A stretch of DNA of 64,000 bases from Pseudoalteromonas sp. MSK9-3 (GTDB lineage: Bacteria > Pseudomonadota > Gammaproteobacteria > Enterobacterales > Alteromonadaceae), in contig NZ_MIET01000030.1 of the NCBI RefSeq assembly GCF_003590335.1, positions 186,001 to 250,000 on the forward strand, given 5' to 3'. A program made the translations under genes and the position numbers. This document shows, piece by piece, positions 35,908 to 46,060 of the stretch. Within the stretch, counting starts at the first letter, position 1; every line of letters starts with the position of its first letter. The notes under the pieces were generated by a model. It searched no databases, had not been told where the DNA came from, and saw only the letters and a list, made by a program, of their open reading frames with translations.

Positions 35908-37809
35908 ATGACAACAAGTATGCACGTAAACGTGATGAAAAGAAGGCGTTTGGTATCTGGCATGATGACGTGTTTACTGCTGGGTGCATGTACTCACTAT
36001 ACATTTGAATTTGAGGATAAAAAGCAACAGGCGACTACGTATGCTGTTAATGCTACATCACCTTCAGACGGTAAACCTGTTGTGTATCAAGTATTCACCC
36101 GTTTATTCGGAAATACGCAAACCGCCAATATCCCTTGGGGCACGGCCTCGCAAAATGGCGTGGGTAAGTTTAAAGACTTCACACCAAAAGCCCTCACAGA
36201 GATTAAAAAATTGGGCGTAACACATATGTGGTATACCGGTGTTTTACACCATGCCATGGTATCTCAAAATAGGTTAACTGAGATGCAAAGTGACGACCCT
36301 GATGTGGTAAAAGGCCGTGCGGGTTCGCCGTATGCCATTAAAGATTATTACAATGTAAACCCTGATTTAGCGCTTAATCCACAGCAGCGTATGAATGAGT
36401 TTTCCCAGTTGATCACGCGTACTCATCAAGCCGGTATGAAAGTCATTATCGATATTGTGCCTAACCATGTGGCACGCAATTATCACTCTACTTCACAGCC
36501 TGAAGGTGTTAGTAATTTTGGTGAAGGAGATGATGTTTCTGTTGAATACGCACGAGACAACAACTTTTACTATGTGACAGGCAAAGCCTTCTCGGTGCCA
36601 AATAGTGAGAGTTATAAACCTTTAGGCGGTCAGCCTCATCATTTATCAGATGGTCAGTTTACTGAATTTCCAGCGAAATGGACGGGCAATGGCGCACGTG
36701 CAGCGCAGCCTAGCATTGATGATTGGTATGAAACTGTAAAAGTAAACTATGGCGTTAAACCCGATGGCAGTTATGACTTTCCAAGACTCCCCGCAAATTT
36801 TGCAGATAAAGGGATTAGCGAGCACTACGCTTTTTGGCAGCAGCAGAATTTACCCAATAGCTGGTATAAATTTAGAGAAATTGTTTATTTTTGGTTAGAT
36901 AAAGGGGTTGATGGGTTTCGCTACGATATGGCAGAAATGGTGCCAGTTGAATTCTGGAGTTTTTTAAATTCCTCAATCAAGAACAAAAACCCCCATGCCT
37001 TTTTGTTAGCCGAGGTGTATAACCCAACGTTATACCGGCCTTATATTCACCAAGGTAAAATGGATTATTTGTATGACAAAGTGGGTTTTTATGACAGCTT
37101 AAAGGCGCTAATGCAGCAAACAGGCAGCGCAAAACAAGTGATGTCTGCACATCGCAGCGTACAAGATATCGCCCCTCATATGCTGCATTTTTTAGAAAAC
37201 CACGACGAGCAGCGCATAGCGAGTCCTGAATTTGTGGGTGATGCGCGAATGGGTAAACCGGCTATGGTCGTGTCACATTTAATAAGCCAATCGCCCAGTA
37301 TGCTGTATTTTGGTCAAACTGTTGGTGAAGATGGCTCAGAAAACGCCGGTTTTGGTCAACCAAGTAGAACCAGTATTTTTGATTATATCGGTGTTCCGGC
37401 ACATCAAGCTTGGATGAATCATGGTGCGTTTGATGGCGGACTATTATCGCAAGAGCAGCGCTCATTACGCGCATTTTATGAAACGCTTATGCCATTAAAC
37501 AATGCCCCCGCAGTCGCGAATGGACAGCTTACTGAACTTGGATTACATAATGCTTCAGACTCTGCAAAGCAGCGCATAATCGCTTTTACTAGAGAGCACA
37601 TTAAGCAGCAATTGCTGGTGATCAGTAATTTTGATGCCAAGCAAAGTCACACAGTGACCCTGAAACTCCCAAAAAGCTGGCACAGTCATTCAGGCGTTAC
37701 AGTCACAGATTTGCTCCATACCAGAGCGAATCATCAGATAGATGCGTTGGGGCTTATTACCTTGACGCTAGCCCCGCGTGAAAGCGTGGTTTACCAAAAA
37801 GAGAAGTAG
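35908..37809 (+). CDS. Lipoprotein GH13 alpha-amylase
   Basis: A 633-residue surface or periplasmic lipoprotein: Lys/Arg-rich N-terminus, hydrophobic stretch, lipobox LLGAC (Cys28), then the mature enzyme. GH13 motifs are in order: IDIVPNHVA (about residue 185-195), GFRYDMAEM with nucleophile Asp340, LLAEVYNP with acid/base Glu369, and LENHDEQR with Asp433. A C-terminal all-beta domain ends the chain. It should cut starch or maltodextrins into oligosaccharides near the receptor. The ribosome site is weak; an internal ATG at 35935 (MKRRR) is an alternative start that also keeps the lipobox. It is the first gene of an operon with the MFS carrier and glucoamylase (2- and 9-base gaps), under the 35828 operator. 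Confidence 0.92.
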   Translation: MTTSMHVNVMKRRRLVSGMMTCLLLGACTHYTFEFEDKKQQATTYAVNATSPSDGKPVVYQVFTRLFGNTQTANIPWGTASQNGVGKFKDFTPKALTEIKKLGVTHMWYTGVLHHAMVSQNRLTEMQSDDPDVVKGRAGSPYAIKDYYNVNPDLALNPQQRMNEFSQLITRTHQAGMKVIIDIVPNHVARNYHSTSQPEGVSNFGEGDDVSVEYARDNNFYYVTGKAFSVPNSESYKPLGGQPHHLSDGQFTEFPAKWTGNGARAAQPSIDDWYETVKVNYGVKPDGSYDFPRLPANFADKGISEHYAFWQQQNLPNSWYKFREIVYFWLDKGVDGFRYDMAEMVPVEFWSFLNSSIKNKNPHAFLLAEVYNPTLYRPYIHQGKMDYLYDKVGFYDSLKALMQQTGSAKQVMSAHRSVQDIAPHMLHFLENHDEQRIASPEFVGDARMGKPAMVVSHLISQSPSMLYFGQTVGEDGSENAGFGQPSRTSIFDYIGVPAHQAWMNHGAFDGGLLSQEQRSLRAFYETLMPLNNAPAVANGQLTELGLHNASDSAKQRIIAFTREHIKQQLLVISNFDAKQSHTVTLKLPKSWHSHSGVTVTDLLHTRANHQIDALGLITLTLAPRESVVYQKEK

Positions 37810-37811
37810 CC

Positions 37812-39305
37812 ATGCAACAACAAAAACCCAATTTAAGCTTTTGGCAGATCTGGAATATGTGTTTTGGATTTTTAGGGATCCAATTTGGTTTTGCACTACA
37901 AAACGGCAATGTGAGCCGTATTTTTCAAACGCTCGGTGCATCGGTGGATGATATTCCTATTTTGTGGGTTGCTGCGCCGCTGACAGGTTTAATTGTACAG
38001 CCCATCATCGGTTATTGGAGTGATAAAACGTGGGGCAAACTTGGTCGACGCAGGCCTTTCTTTTTATATGGCGCACTATTTACCACATTGTGCTTATTTG
38101 TGATGCCAAACTCACCGACGCTTTGGATTGCTGCGGGTGTGTTATGGATCATGGATGCGTCCATTAATGTCACCATGGAGCCGTTTCGTGCTCTAGTAGG
38201 CGATAACCTCAATGAAAAACAACGTGCTACAGGGTACTCAATGCAAAGTTTTTTCATTGGGGTTGGGGCGATTGTGGCTTCTGCACTTCCTTGGATGATG
38301 ACAAATTGGTTTGGTGTTAGTAATACCGCTGCGGCGGGGGAAATACCCGAGTCAGTCAAATATGCATTTTATTTTGGTGGAGGCATTTTATTTGTTGCGG
38401 TGATGTGGACCATTCTTAAAACCAAAGAATATAGCCCACAAGAACTTGCGCAGTTTGATAATGCACATGCAACTGATTTAAGAGAGCGAGCGCCATTTAA
38501 AACGATTAATTTTGCTAAAGGCGCACTTATTTTTGGCATAATCGGCGGTAGCCTGCTTGGGTGTGTTATGACTTTTACACTAGAAAAAGAACTCTATTTG
38601 TTGGCTGGGTTGCTATTGAGCTTTGCGGTTGTGCAGCTTGTGGCGGGCGTATTGCAAAATAATCAGCAGGTTACGGGTGGATTTTACGAAGTCATTTATG
38701 ATGTATTTACCATGCCAAATACCATGCGCCAATTGGCCGTTGTACAGTTTTTTAGTTGGTTTTCACTCTTTGCTATGTGGATTTACACCACATCAGCCGT
38801 GACGAGCTTTCATTATGGTACAACCGATCCAACCAGCCAAGCGTACAATAACGGCGCCGATTGGGTGGGTGTGTTGTTTGCCGCCTATAACGGGTTTGCT
38901 GCACTGGCAGCAATATGTATTCCAATGATGGTTAAGCGCATTGGTTTAAAAGGCGCCCACGGTATTAACTTGGTACTGGGTGCAATCGCATTAATTAGCT
39001 TCTTATTTATTACAGATCCTGCTTTGTTATGGCTACCTATGGTGGGTATTGGCTTTGCTTGGGCATCTATTTTATCTCTTCCATATGCCATGTTAAGTAA
39101 TTCAATCCCGAGCCACAAAATGGGCGTGTTTATGGGCATATTTAATTTTTTTATTGTAATACCCCAGCTACTTGCAGCCAGCATTTTAGGGCTTATTTTA
39201 CGCCATTTATTTGAGAACCAACCAATTTATGCATTAGTGATTGGTGGTGTGTCATTCTTATTGGCCGCTGCATCTGTGCTGCGTATAAAAACAACAACTG
39301 CTTAG
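37812..39305 (+). CDS. MFS sugar transporter (SLC45/maltose type)
   Basis: A 497-residue inner-membrane carrier with about twelve hydrophobic helices. The start FWQIWNMCFGFLGIQFGFALQ and the loop IGYWSDKTWGKLGRRRPFF resemble the sucrose/maltose SLC45-like symporter group, and SNSIPSHKMGVFMGIFNF is a typical mid-C-terminal loop. It probably brings maltose or short maltodextrins from the periplasm to the cytosol with a cation. ATG lies two bases after the amylase stop, and GH15 follows after nine bases, so co-expression is certain in practice. The cytosolic glucosidase at 29113 would complete breakdown. Confidence 0.9.
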   Translation: MQQQKPNLSFWQIWNMCFGFLGIQFGFALQNGNVSRIFQTLGASVDDIPILWVAAPLTGLIVQPIIGYWSDKTWGKLGRRRPFFLYGALFTTLCLFVMPNSPTLWIAAGVLWIMDASINVTMEPFRALVGDNLNEKQRATGYSMQSFFIGVGAIVASALPWMMTNWFGVSNTAAAGEIPESVKYAFYFGGGILFVAVMWTILKTKEYSPQELAQFDNAHATDLRERAPFKTINFAKGALIFGIIGGSLLGCVMTFTLEKELYLLAGLLLSFAVVQLVAGVLQNNQQVTGGFYEVIYDVFTMPNTMRQLAVVQFFSWFSLFAMWIYTTSAVTSFHYGTTDPTSQAYNNGADWVGVLFAAYNGFAALAAICIPMMVKRIGLKGAHGINLVLGAIALISFLFITDPALLWLPMVGIGFAWASILSLPYAMLSNSIPSHKMGVFMGIFNFFIVIPQLLAASILGLILRHLFENQPIYALVIGGVSFLLAAASVLRIKTTTA

Positions 39306-39314
39306 AGGAATATC

Positions 39315-41759
39315 ATGAAACATTTTAGGAAGCGCTTTATTATTGGTATGACTGGCACCGTGTTAGCTGCGTCGTTGGTCGGATGTCAGCATGCTGAGAT
39401 GCAAAACAATACAGACACTATCGCGCCCGGTGCACCAGGTGATACGCCTTATTGGGCATTCGCAGGAAAAACGGGCATTGGCACCTCTTATGAAGCTTAT
39501 CTAGAGGGCAAGTATCGAGATGATGCGAGCACAAAAGACGTCTCAAAAGTATGGTTTTCCATCGCTCAGGGTATGATCACTGAGACCATGTTTGGCTTAA
39601 TCCATCAAGCACAACTGAAAGATATGCAGTTCATTGTGACAGGAGTGGATAGCTCGGGCGTTGGGTTCACCATACAAGAAAGTAATGTTGAAGAACTCGA
39701 TGTCTCAGTAGACTATCTACATAAAGACGCGCAGGGTAGGCCATTGTCATTGGCTTATAAAATTACCAGTAAAGACAAGCAAGGGCGTTTTAGTCTCGAA
39801 AAGCACGTATTTACCGACCCTGACGGACAAAGTTTATTTGTGCGCGCCGTTGTTAAATCAGATGTGCCGATCTTAAATGCGTATGTGTCCGCTAATCCGT
39901 ACATCAATAACAATGGTGTAGGAGACAGTGCCAAAGTGACCGAACAAGGGCTAGTTGCGTTTGAAGGTGATAACTATTTAACACTGCAAGCTAAAAATGG
40001 CTTCAGCACGGCATCGGTTGGTTTTACAGGGCAAAGTGACAATCTAGCGGCATTACAACAGCAGCAAAAAATAGCACAAAAGTATACATCTACAGGCACA
40101 AGTAATGGCAATGTGAGCTTGCTAGCTGAGTTAGGTAAGGTAGAAAAGTCAGCCACATTTGATTTGGTATTGAGCTTTGCTGATACACAAACCGCCAGCG
40201 CAGCGCAGGCGCAGCAGACGTTATCAAGAGGATACCAAGCGGTTTTAGATGCCTACAATGGCAAAGGCGAAGCCATTGGCTGGGAAGATTATATCGCTTC
40301 TCTTACGCCCATTGAGCAGCTATCTGAACACAGTGCCGACAGTGGTAAGTTATTATTTACCAGTGCCTTGGTGTTAAAAGCACAAGAAGATAAAACCCAT
40401 GCAGGTGCTCTTATTGCCTCGTTATCAAATCCATGGGGCGATACCGTACCCGCGATTAAAGGCCATACCGGCTATAAAGCAGTATGGGTAAGAGACTTTT
40501 ACCAAGTTGCCATGGCATTTATGGCTATGGGTGATACAGCCACGGCTAAAACCGCATTTGAATACTTAGAAAAAGTGCAGGTGACTAAGCAAACGCCGGG
40601 TAACCAAGGTGACACTGGGTGGTTTTTACAAAAAACGCATGTAGATGGTGTGCTTGAGTGGGTGGGTGTACAGCTAGATCAAACCGCGATGCCGATTATG
40701 CTCGCGTGGAAACTGCACCAAGCGAAGGTACTGAGCGATCAAGAGTTACAGTATTGGTACAAAAAAATGCTGAAACCGGCGGCTGAGTTCTTAGTTGACG
40801 GTGGTAAAGCAAAAATACTATGGAATGACACGCAGATCACGCCGCCGGCTACACAGCAAGAGCGTTGGGAAGAGCAGAACGGTTATTCGCCTTCGACTAC
40901 CGCAGCGGTTATTTCAGGTTTAGTGACTGCCGCTGATATCGCCAAGCATAGCGGTGATAGTGTCGCAGCAAAGCGCTATTTAGAGACGGCAAAAAAATAC
41001 GACATGCAAGTTGAGGCACTCATGTTCACCCGTGATGGTGTATTAGCTGAGCAAGCTGGCAGCCAAGCGAGCGATGGGCAGTACTTCTTCCGTATTGGGC
41101 AAGATTCAAACCCCAGCAGTAACAGCACAATAAACAGCAATAACGGCCGAGTGGGCATGAATAAAAAAGCCATTATTGATGGCGGCTTTTTAGAATTAGT
41201 CCGATATGGTGTGCGTGGCGCAGATGCACCAAGCATCATAGCCACCTTGCCAGAATATGATGATGAAACCATGACCGATGAGCTAAGAGTAAAATACAGT
41301 TTTACCTTTGAAGGTGAGTCGGGTACTTACCCTGGTTATCGTCGCTATGGTAATGATGGCTACGGCGAAGACAAAATCAGCGGTACTAACTACGCAGAAG
41401 GCGGCAAAAACACCGCCGGACAACGCGGTCGAGTTTGGCCATTCTTCACAGGTGAACGTGGTCATTATGATATTGCGCTTGCGGCACAAAACCACACTTT
41501 GAACGCTAAAACAGCCGATAAAATCAAACACACGTATGTCAAAGGCATGGAGCTATTTGCCAATGAAGGCATGATGCTGCCAGAACAAGTTTGGGACAAT
41601 GTAGGGGTTAACCCGCATGGTTACCAATTTGGTGAAGGCACTAACTCTGCTACGCCGTTAGCGTGGACACATGCCGAATACATCAAATTAGTGCGCTCGT
41701 TGGCAGATAAACAAGTATGGGATCATTATCCTGTGGTTGAGAAAGCGCTAAAACACTAA
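39315..41759 (+). CDS. Lipoprotein GH15 glucoamylase (glucan 1,4-alpha-glucosidase)
   Basis: An 814-residue lipoprotein (lipobox SLVGC, Cys at about 25) that removes glucose from the non-reducing ends of maltodextrins. An N-terminal beta domain (about 40-300, glucodextranase N-like) precedes the alpha/alpha barrel with YKAVWVRDFYQVAMAF, RWEEQNGYSPST with general acid Glu519/520, and LPEQVWD with general base Glu757. Length and order fit bacterial GH15 enzymes. It closes the operon with the amylase and MFS carrier; a terminator follows. Acting in the periplasm or at the surface, it would make free glucose, which fits the glucokinase further on. Confidence 0.92.
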   Translation: MKHFRKRFIIGMTGTVLAASLVGCQHAEMQNNTDTIAPGAPGDTPYWAFAGKTGIGTSYEAYLEGKYRDDASTKDVSKVWFSIAQGMITETMFGLIHQAQLKDMQFIVTGVDSSGVGFTIQESNVEELDVSVDYLHKDAQGRPLSLAYKITSKDKQGRFSLEKHVFTDPDGQSLFVRAVVKSDVPILNAYVSANPYINNNGVGDSAKVTEQGLVAFEGDNYLTLQAKNGFSTASVGFTGQSDNLAALQQQQKIAQKYTSTGTSNGNVSLLAELGKVEKSATFDLVLSFADTQTASAAQAQQTLSRGYQAVLDAYNGKGEAIGWEDYIASLTPIEQLSEHSADSGKLLFTSALVLKAQEDKTHAGALIASLSNPWGDTVPAIKGHTGYKAVWVRDFYQVAMAFMAMGDTATAKTAFEYLEKVQVTKQTPGNQGDTGWFLQKTHVDGVLEWVGVQLDQTAMPIMLAWKLHQAKVLSDQELQYWYKKMLKPAAEFLVDGGKAKILWNDTQITPPATQQERWEEQNGYSPSTTAAVISGLVTAADIAKHSGDSVAAKRYLETAKKYDMQVEALMFTRDGVLAEQAGSQASDGQYFFRIGQDSNPSSNSTINSNNGRVGMNKKAIIDGGFLELVRYGVRGADAPSIIATLPEYDDETMTDELRVKYSFTFEGESGTYPGYRRYGNDGYGEDKISGTNYAEGGKNTAGQRGRVWPFFTGERGHYDIALAAQNHTLNAKTADKIKHTYVKGMELFANEGMMLPEQVWDNVGVNPHGYQFGEGTNSATPLAWTHAEYIKLVRSLADKQVWDHYPVVEKALKH

Positions 41760-41777
41760 GATATTGACATTCAGGTT

Positions 41778-41802
41778 AGGCCTCTATTTAGGGGCCTTTT
41801 TT
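41778..41802 (+). terminator. Terminator of the amylase-MFS-glucoamylase operon
   Basis: The stem AGGCCTC / GGGGCCT (one G-T pair) with loop TATTTA is followed by six T, 19 bases after the glucoamylase stop. Confidence 0.82.
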
Positions 41803-41951
41803 ATTTGGGTGACGGGTGGAAAAGGTAAAGGGCCTGTGGAATTGATAGATTAAATGGGGTTCCGTATCCGTGGCGATCTATCCTAAGTTACCCATTCTTA
41901 TTCCTTACTATAAACCATTAAAGTAAACTTTTTTATTATCGTCATATCACT

Positions 41952-41971
41952 ATAACCGACTTATCGGTTAT
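41952..41971. promoter_or_regulatory. Inverted repeat upstream of the interrupted esterase gene
   Basis: ATAACCGA-CTTA-TCGGTTAT is a 20-base palindrome with two perfect 8-bp arms, 33 bases before the esterase start, where an operator would sit. No T-run follows, so it is not a terminator. The regulator is unknown; the site differs from both LacI-type operators in the window. Confidence 0.5.
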
Positions 41972-42004
41972 GACTTTTCCCATATTTAAAGGAGATAAAG
42001 GGGT

Positions 42005-43654
42005 ATGATGAATACGTTACATAAAGGTGTGTATAGCTTTATGTCTGTGGCGGTTTTGGCAGCATTAGCTTACACCCCACTGTCACAGGCTGCTTCTGGC
42101 GTTAGCCAAGCTGAAATACGTGCATGTGCTGCTTTACAGTTTGCTGATTTTTCTAAACTGGAAGATGGGGAAGCGGCGGCAAATGTGATTAAGGCACGGT
42201 TTGTACAAAGTCATACGATGAGTGATGAAGAAGCGGGTTGGGCCTATAAATATAGCCGCTTAATGGGGGCGCCAGTCGACAAATCGATAAAAGACTTACC
42301 CAATCATTGTTTGGTGGAAGGCTATGTATCGCCCACAATCCGTTTTCAGTTGAGGTTGCCCGCAAGGGCGCTATGGAACCAAAAATACCTGCTGAATGCA
42401 TGTATGGGGTTTTGTGGTGAGGTAAGCCCTTACCCGACCATGGCCGGCATTCTTAGAGAATATGCGACGATGAGTCATGATGGGGGTCATACTGCTTATG
42501 GGTTTGATGGAAAATGGGCAAGGAACAATGAACAGCTAAAAATTGATTTTGCGTATCGCGCTAACCATGTTGTGGCGGTGGTTGCCAAAGACATTATGGA
42601 AAAGTATTACCATACAAAGGCGCAATACTCGTTTATTACTGGGTGCTCAAAAGGCGGCCATGCGGGTGTGATGGCGGCTAAGCGATACCCGAACGACTTT
42701 GATGGGGTGATTGCGCGTGGACCAACAATTAACTATACCGACGTCAATTTAGTGAATTGTATGGATAACGCCAAAGCCATTTTAGACCACAATGACCAAC
42801 CCATTTTAAATCCGCTTGATGTGGCGATGATTTCACAAGCGGTGATGCGTGAATGTGATGGTAAAGATGGCATTATTGATGGCGTGATTAGCGATCCGCG
42901 TGTGTGTGCGTTCAAGCCTACTACATTGTAGTGTGAAGCTGGCAAAACACAGGGGTGTTTATCTGAAAACAAAGTCGCCGCTGTTGAAGCATTATATGCG
43001 CCTTCTTTGAACAGTCAGGGTGATGTAATTTATGGCGGGCTACCTTACGGCTCAGAGGCTGAGTGGGTGGGGTGGGTAGCGCCGCAAATATCGGCGCTTA
43101 AACCATTCCACTATTATGCTGCGACAGAATATTTGAAGTATATTGCTTACCCTAAAGCGCTCGATATAAATTATGATTGGCGTGATTTCTCTTATGAAAA
43201 TGAGCAGGATAATTTGGCTGAAGTGAGCCGATTTATGAATGCCGATGATCCTGACTTACGTGCATTCAAACAAGCTGGCGGAAAAATGCTGATCTTACAC
43301 GGTTGGTCGGATGCTACTATTCCTGCTTACGCGACCATTGATTGGTATGAGAAAGTCGAAGAGTTCATGGCGCAGAATAAAGAAAATGTAAGAGATTTTG
43401 CTCGACTCTTTTTATTACCAGGGGTGGTGCACTGTGGAATTGAAGGACCCGGGCCGAGTACGTTTGATGCGTTGGCCGCACTAGAAAACTGGGTTGTTGG
43501 GGGAGTGGCACCAGACAGTTTACTCACCAAAAAGGAAGATCAAACTGGTACGGTTATTCGTACTCAACCTGTTTTTCCTTATCCGCTGGCGGTGAAATAT
43601 GATGATAAAGGAGATATCAATAAAGCCAGCAGTTTTTATGCGGATGATGATTAA
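42005..43654 (+). pseudogene. Tannase/feruloyl esterase family gene with an in-frame amber codon
   Basis: The reading frame codes for about 549 residues if the TAG at 42929-42931 (codon 309) is ignored; both halves are in the same frame, so this is a nonsense codon, not a frameshift. The N-terminal part has a signal peptide (about 1-29) and the CS-D-HC family motif GCSKGG (Ser215). The C-terminal part has GWSDATIP (Asp436) and GVVHCGIEG (His476), with the Cys partners next to Ser and His. The family cleaves esters of phenolic acids or tannins outside the cytosol. The stop falls in the segment FKPTTL-*-CEAGKTQGCL, where family members carry an ordinary residue; a C-to-T change (CAG to TAG) would explain it. 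As drawn, the product would lack Asp and His. It may be a recent pseudogene, a sequencing error or a read-through case. Confidence 0.88.
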
Positions 43655-43723
43655 TGTATATGTGTCATAACCCGTGGTTTATTGACTCATAATGACCTGT
43701 GCTGATTGAACGAGGTCAGCACT

Positions 43724-44749
43724 TTAATCAGATGACCCTCTCACAATCAATGAAGGGGGAAGCAAGGTAGATTCTACGGGCTCATTTTTGATTAAAGAGA
43801 GTAGATTTTTAACTAACATTTGCCCAGCTAACGTGGTGTTTTGTTGCACTGTGGTGAGTGTGGGTGACACATAACTGGCGGCAGGAATATCATCAAAGCC
43901 GACAACATGAACATCTTCTGGTACGTTAATACCCGCTTCTAAGAGTGCACGAATTGCCCCGATGGCAATTAAATCACTGGCTGCAAATAATGCGTCAAAT
44001 GAAATGTTATTGGCAATGAGTGACTTTGTGGCGTGATAGCCTGAGTCTTCAGTTGAAATTGCATTAGCTATTTTTCTGTCATTAAGAGCCACACCTTGCG
44101 CTTCAAAAGCGTCTTTAAATCCTTTATAACGCGCAAAAAATTCAGGGCTGTGATTGGATGCGTCGCCTATAAATGCGCAGTCTGTGCGGTTTAAGGCAAA
44201 AAGGTGTTGCGCGGCGAGTTGTCCGCCACCGTAATTATCGCAGCTAACGGTAAGATCGGGATGATTATCTACCGTGGCACCCCAGCAGACAAACTTAGTG
44301 TCTTGGTCGAGTAGCTCTTGTAATCGGGCTTGGTAATCTAAATAGTCACCATAGCCTAATAAAATGATGCCATCGGCTCGATGGCTGTCTTCGTAATCTG
44401 CACGCCAATCTGAACTACTTGATTGAAAAGACACTAATAAATCATAGCCTTCTTTTGCACAGGCGCGGGTAATGCTACCGAGCATACTTAAAAAGAAGGG
44501 GTTTATTTGTGACTCGTCTGTGGTTGGGTCTTCAAACAGTAATAGTGCCAAGGTGCTACTTTGTTGGGTGCGTAAATTACTGGCATTTTTGTCTACTTTA
44601 TAATTGAGTTGCTCAGCAATTTCATGCACGCGACGTTTTGTTTCGTCATTAACTAATGGGCTATTTCGTAAGGCTCGCGAAACGGTTGATTGTGATACAC
44701 CTGCATAATGTGCAATATCAAAAGAAGTGGCTTTGGCTTTGTTTTTCAT
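43724..44749 (-). CDS. LacI-family transcriptional regulator
   Basis: A 341-residue repressor-type protein. N-terminal helix-turn-helix (SFDIAHYAGVSQSTVSRAL, about 8-26) with the hinge region N-Y-K-x-D-K-N-A-S-N-L-R, then a periplasmic-binding-protein-like sensor domain (about 65-335) with GLALL-like strands, GIILLGYG, FDALFAASDLIAIGAI and VPEDVHVVGFDDI. The start is ATG 44749; the frame extends to a TTG at 44806 without a ribosome site. It is divergent from glk, and a perfect palindrome (44845-44858) lies about 100 bases upstream, probably its own operator. Its effector is likely a sugar; which one is not visible. Confidence 0.88.
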   Translation of the reverse strand: MKNKAKATSFDIAHYAGVSQSTVSRALRNSPLVNDETKRRVHEIAEQLNYKVDKNASNLRTQQSSTLALLLFEDPTTDESQINPFFLSMLGSITRACAKEGYDLLVSFQSSSSDWRADYEDSHRADGIILLGYGDYLDYQARLQELLDQDTKFVCWGATVDNHPDLTVSCDNYGGGQLAAQHLFALNRTDCAFIGDASNHSPEFFARYKGFKDAFEAQGVALNDRKIANAISTEDSGYHATKSLIANNISFDALFAASDLIAIGAIRALLEAGINVPEDVHVVGFDDIPAASYVSPTLTTVQQNTTLAGQMLVKNLLSLIKNEPVESTLLPPSLIVRGSSD

Positions 44750-44844
44750 TCTGGGTCTCAAATCAACGTAACTCAGACATTGTCGGGGATTACATAAATA
44801 TTTCAACCAATTTCGTTATTCTACTAAATTTTTATTGATGATCT

Positions 44845-44858
44845 GTGACACCGGTGTC
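44845..44858. promoter_or_regulatory. Perfect palindromic operator between lacI-type gene and glk
   Basis: TGACACCGGTGTCA is a 14-bp perfect palindrome centred on CG, the LacI-family operator form, in the gap between two divergent genes. It differs from the TGMATACGTATGCA sites, so two LacI-type specificities operate in this island. It is followed at 44889 by AAAACGTATTCG, only half-similar to the other site. Confidence 0.75.
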
Positions 44859-45046
44859 ATAATGTCAACGTTTTATCATTTTGTTGTCAAAACGTATTCG
44901 CTGTCCACATGATTGTGGACAGCATTTTTTTACGCCAGTTAACGTGCAAAATTAACTGAATGACGAATGGAATAAAGTGTTTAGAGAGTGATAGCTCTGG
45001 GCATAATAACAAAGCGCTATAGCGCAATGACAAAAGAGAAAACGAC

Positions 45047-46048
45047 ATGAGCCAGACAACAAGCTTTCAACTTACTCATTTTGATCCCATCATCGTTGCC
45101 GATATCGGGGGAACAAATGCACGTTTTGCCGTGATCACGGACTATGACGTAAACACCAATCAATTTAGCATATCTTATCAAGCGACTTTTCCTAGCGCCC
45201 AATTTCAATCATTTGAAGCTGCTTTGCACTGTTACTTAGAACAGCTGACGATAGACACACCGAAACGTGCCTGTTTAGCCGTAGCTGGGCCAATTAAAGC
45301 AAATCAAGTATATTTGACAAATTTAGGGTGGCACTTTAACTCTCAAGAATTGAAAGATTCAATGCGCTTTGATGAATTATCGGTTATTAATGATTTTGCT
45401 GCGTTTGCGTACGCTGCACCTTATTTAGATCCTGAGCAAAATATTATTATTAAGTCAGGACAGGCAGAGCAAACGGCGAATATCGCTGTGATGGGACCGG
45501 GCACGGGGTTTGGCGCAGCTTGTTTGGTAAGAGATGCCGATGGGTGTGCAGTGATGAGTTGTGAAGCCGGTCATATTTCATTGGCGTCGGTCACAGATTT
45601 AGACCAAACGCTTATTGATGAAATGCGCTCAGAGTTAAAGCATGTGTCAATTGAAGATGTATTTTCAGGCAGAGGCTTAGCACGGCTTTATCGCACAATG
45701 GCAAAAGTGAGAGGGGTTACGCCACAAAACCTGACCGCAGCACAAGTCAGTGAAATGGCAGATGAGTGTGATATTTGTGATGCAACGCTGAATCATTTCT
45801 GTGATTGGATTGGCAGCGTTTCAGGCGATTTAGCACTTACTTTTGGCGCATTGGGCGGGGTATTCATTGGCGGGGGGATTTTACCGCGCATGTCAGATAG
45901 ATTACTATCAAGTCGCTTTGTTGAAAGATTTACCGAAAAAGGACTGATGTCGCAATATGCTGGACAAATTCCGGTGACATTAGTAGTACAAGACAATATA
46001 CCTCTGATTGGTGCAGCGGCCTGCATTCATGAGCGTTATCAGGGCTAG
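45047..46048 (+). CDS. glk: Glucokinase
   Basis: A 333-residue cytosolic enzyme that phosphorylates glucose with ATP, feeding glycolysis. It belongs to the Glk (not ROK) family: VADIGGTNARFAV near residue 17 for phosphate binding, VINDFAAFAYA with catalytic Asp, GPGTGFGAACL, and CEAGHISLA for the glucose pocket, then GALGGVFIGGGILPRM near the end. It sits divergent from one LacI-type gene and 12 bases before another, consistent with control by sugar. In this island it accepts glucose released by the glucoamylase and glucosidase. Confidence 0.96.
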   Translation: MSQTTSFQLTHFDPIIVADIGGTNARFAVITDYDVNTNQFSISYQATFPSAQFQSFEAALHCYLEQLTIDTPKRACLAVAGPIKANQVYLTNLGWHFNSQELKDSMRFDELSVINDFAAFAYAAPYLDPEQNIIIKSGQAEQTANIAVMGPGTGFGAACLVRDADGCAVMSCEAGHISLASVTDLDQTLIDEMRSELKHVSIEDVFSGRGLARLYRTMAKVRGVTPQNLTAAQVSEMADECDICDATLNHFCDWIGSVSGDLALTFGALGGVFIGGGILPRMSDRLLSSRFVERFTEKGLMSQYAGQIPVTLVVQDNIPLIGAAACIHERYQG

Positions 46049-46060
46049 GACTTAGACCGA

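Noticed and set aside
44889..44902. AAAACGTATTCGCT as a fourth starch operator
   Set aside because: Only one half resembles the consensus; the symmetry is lost.
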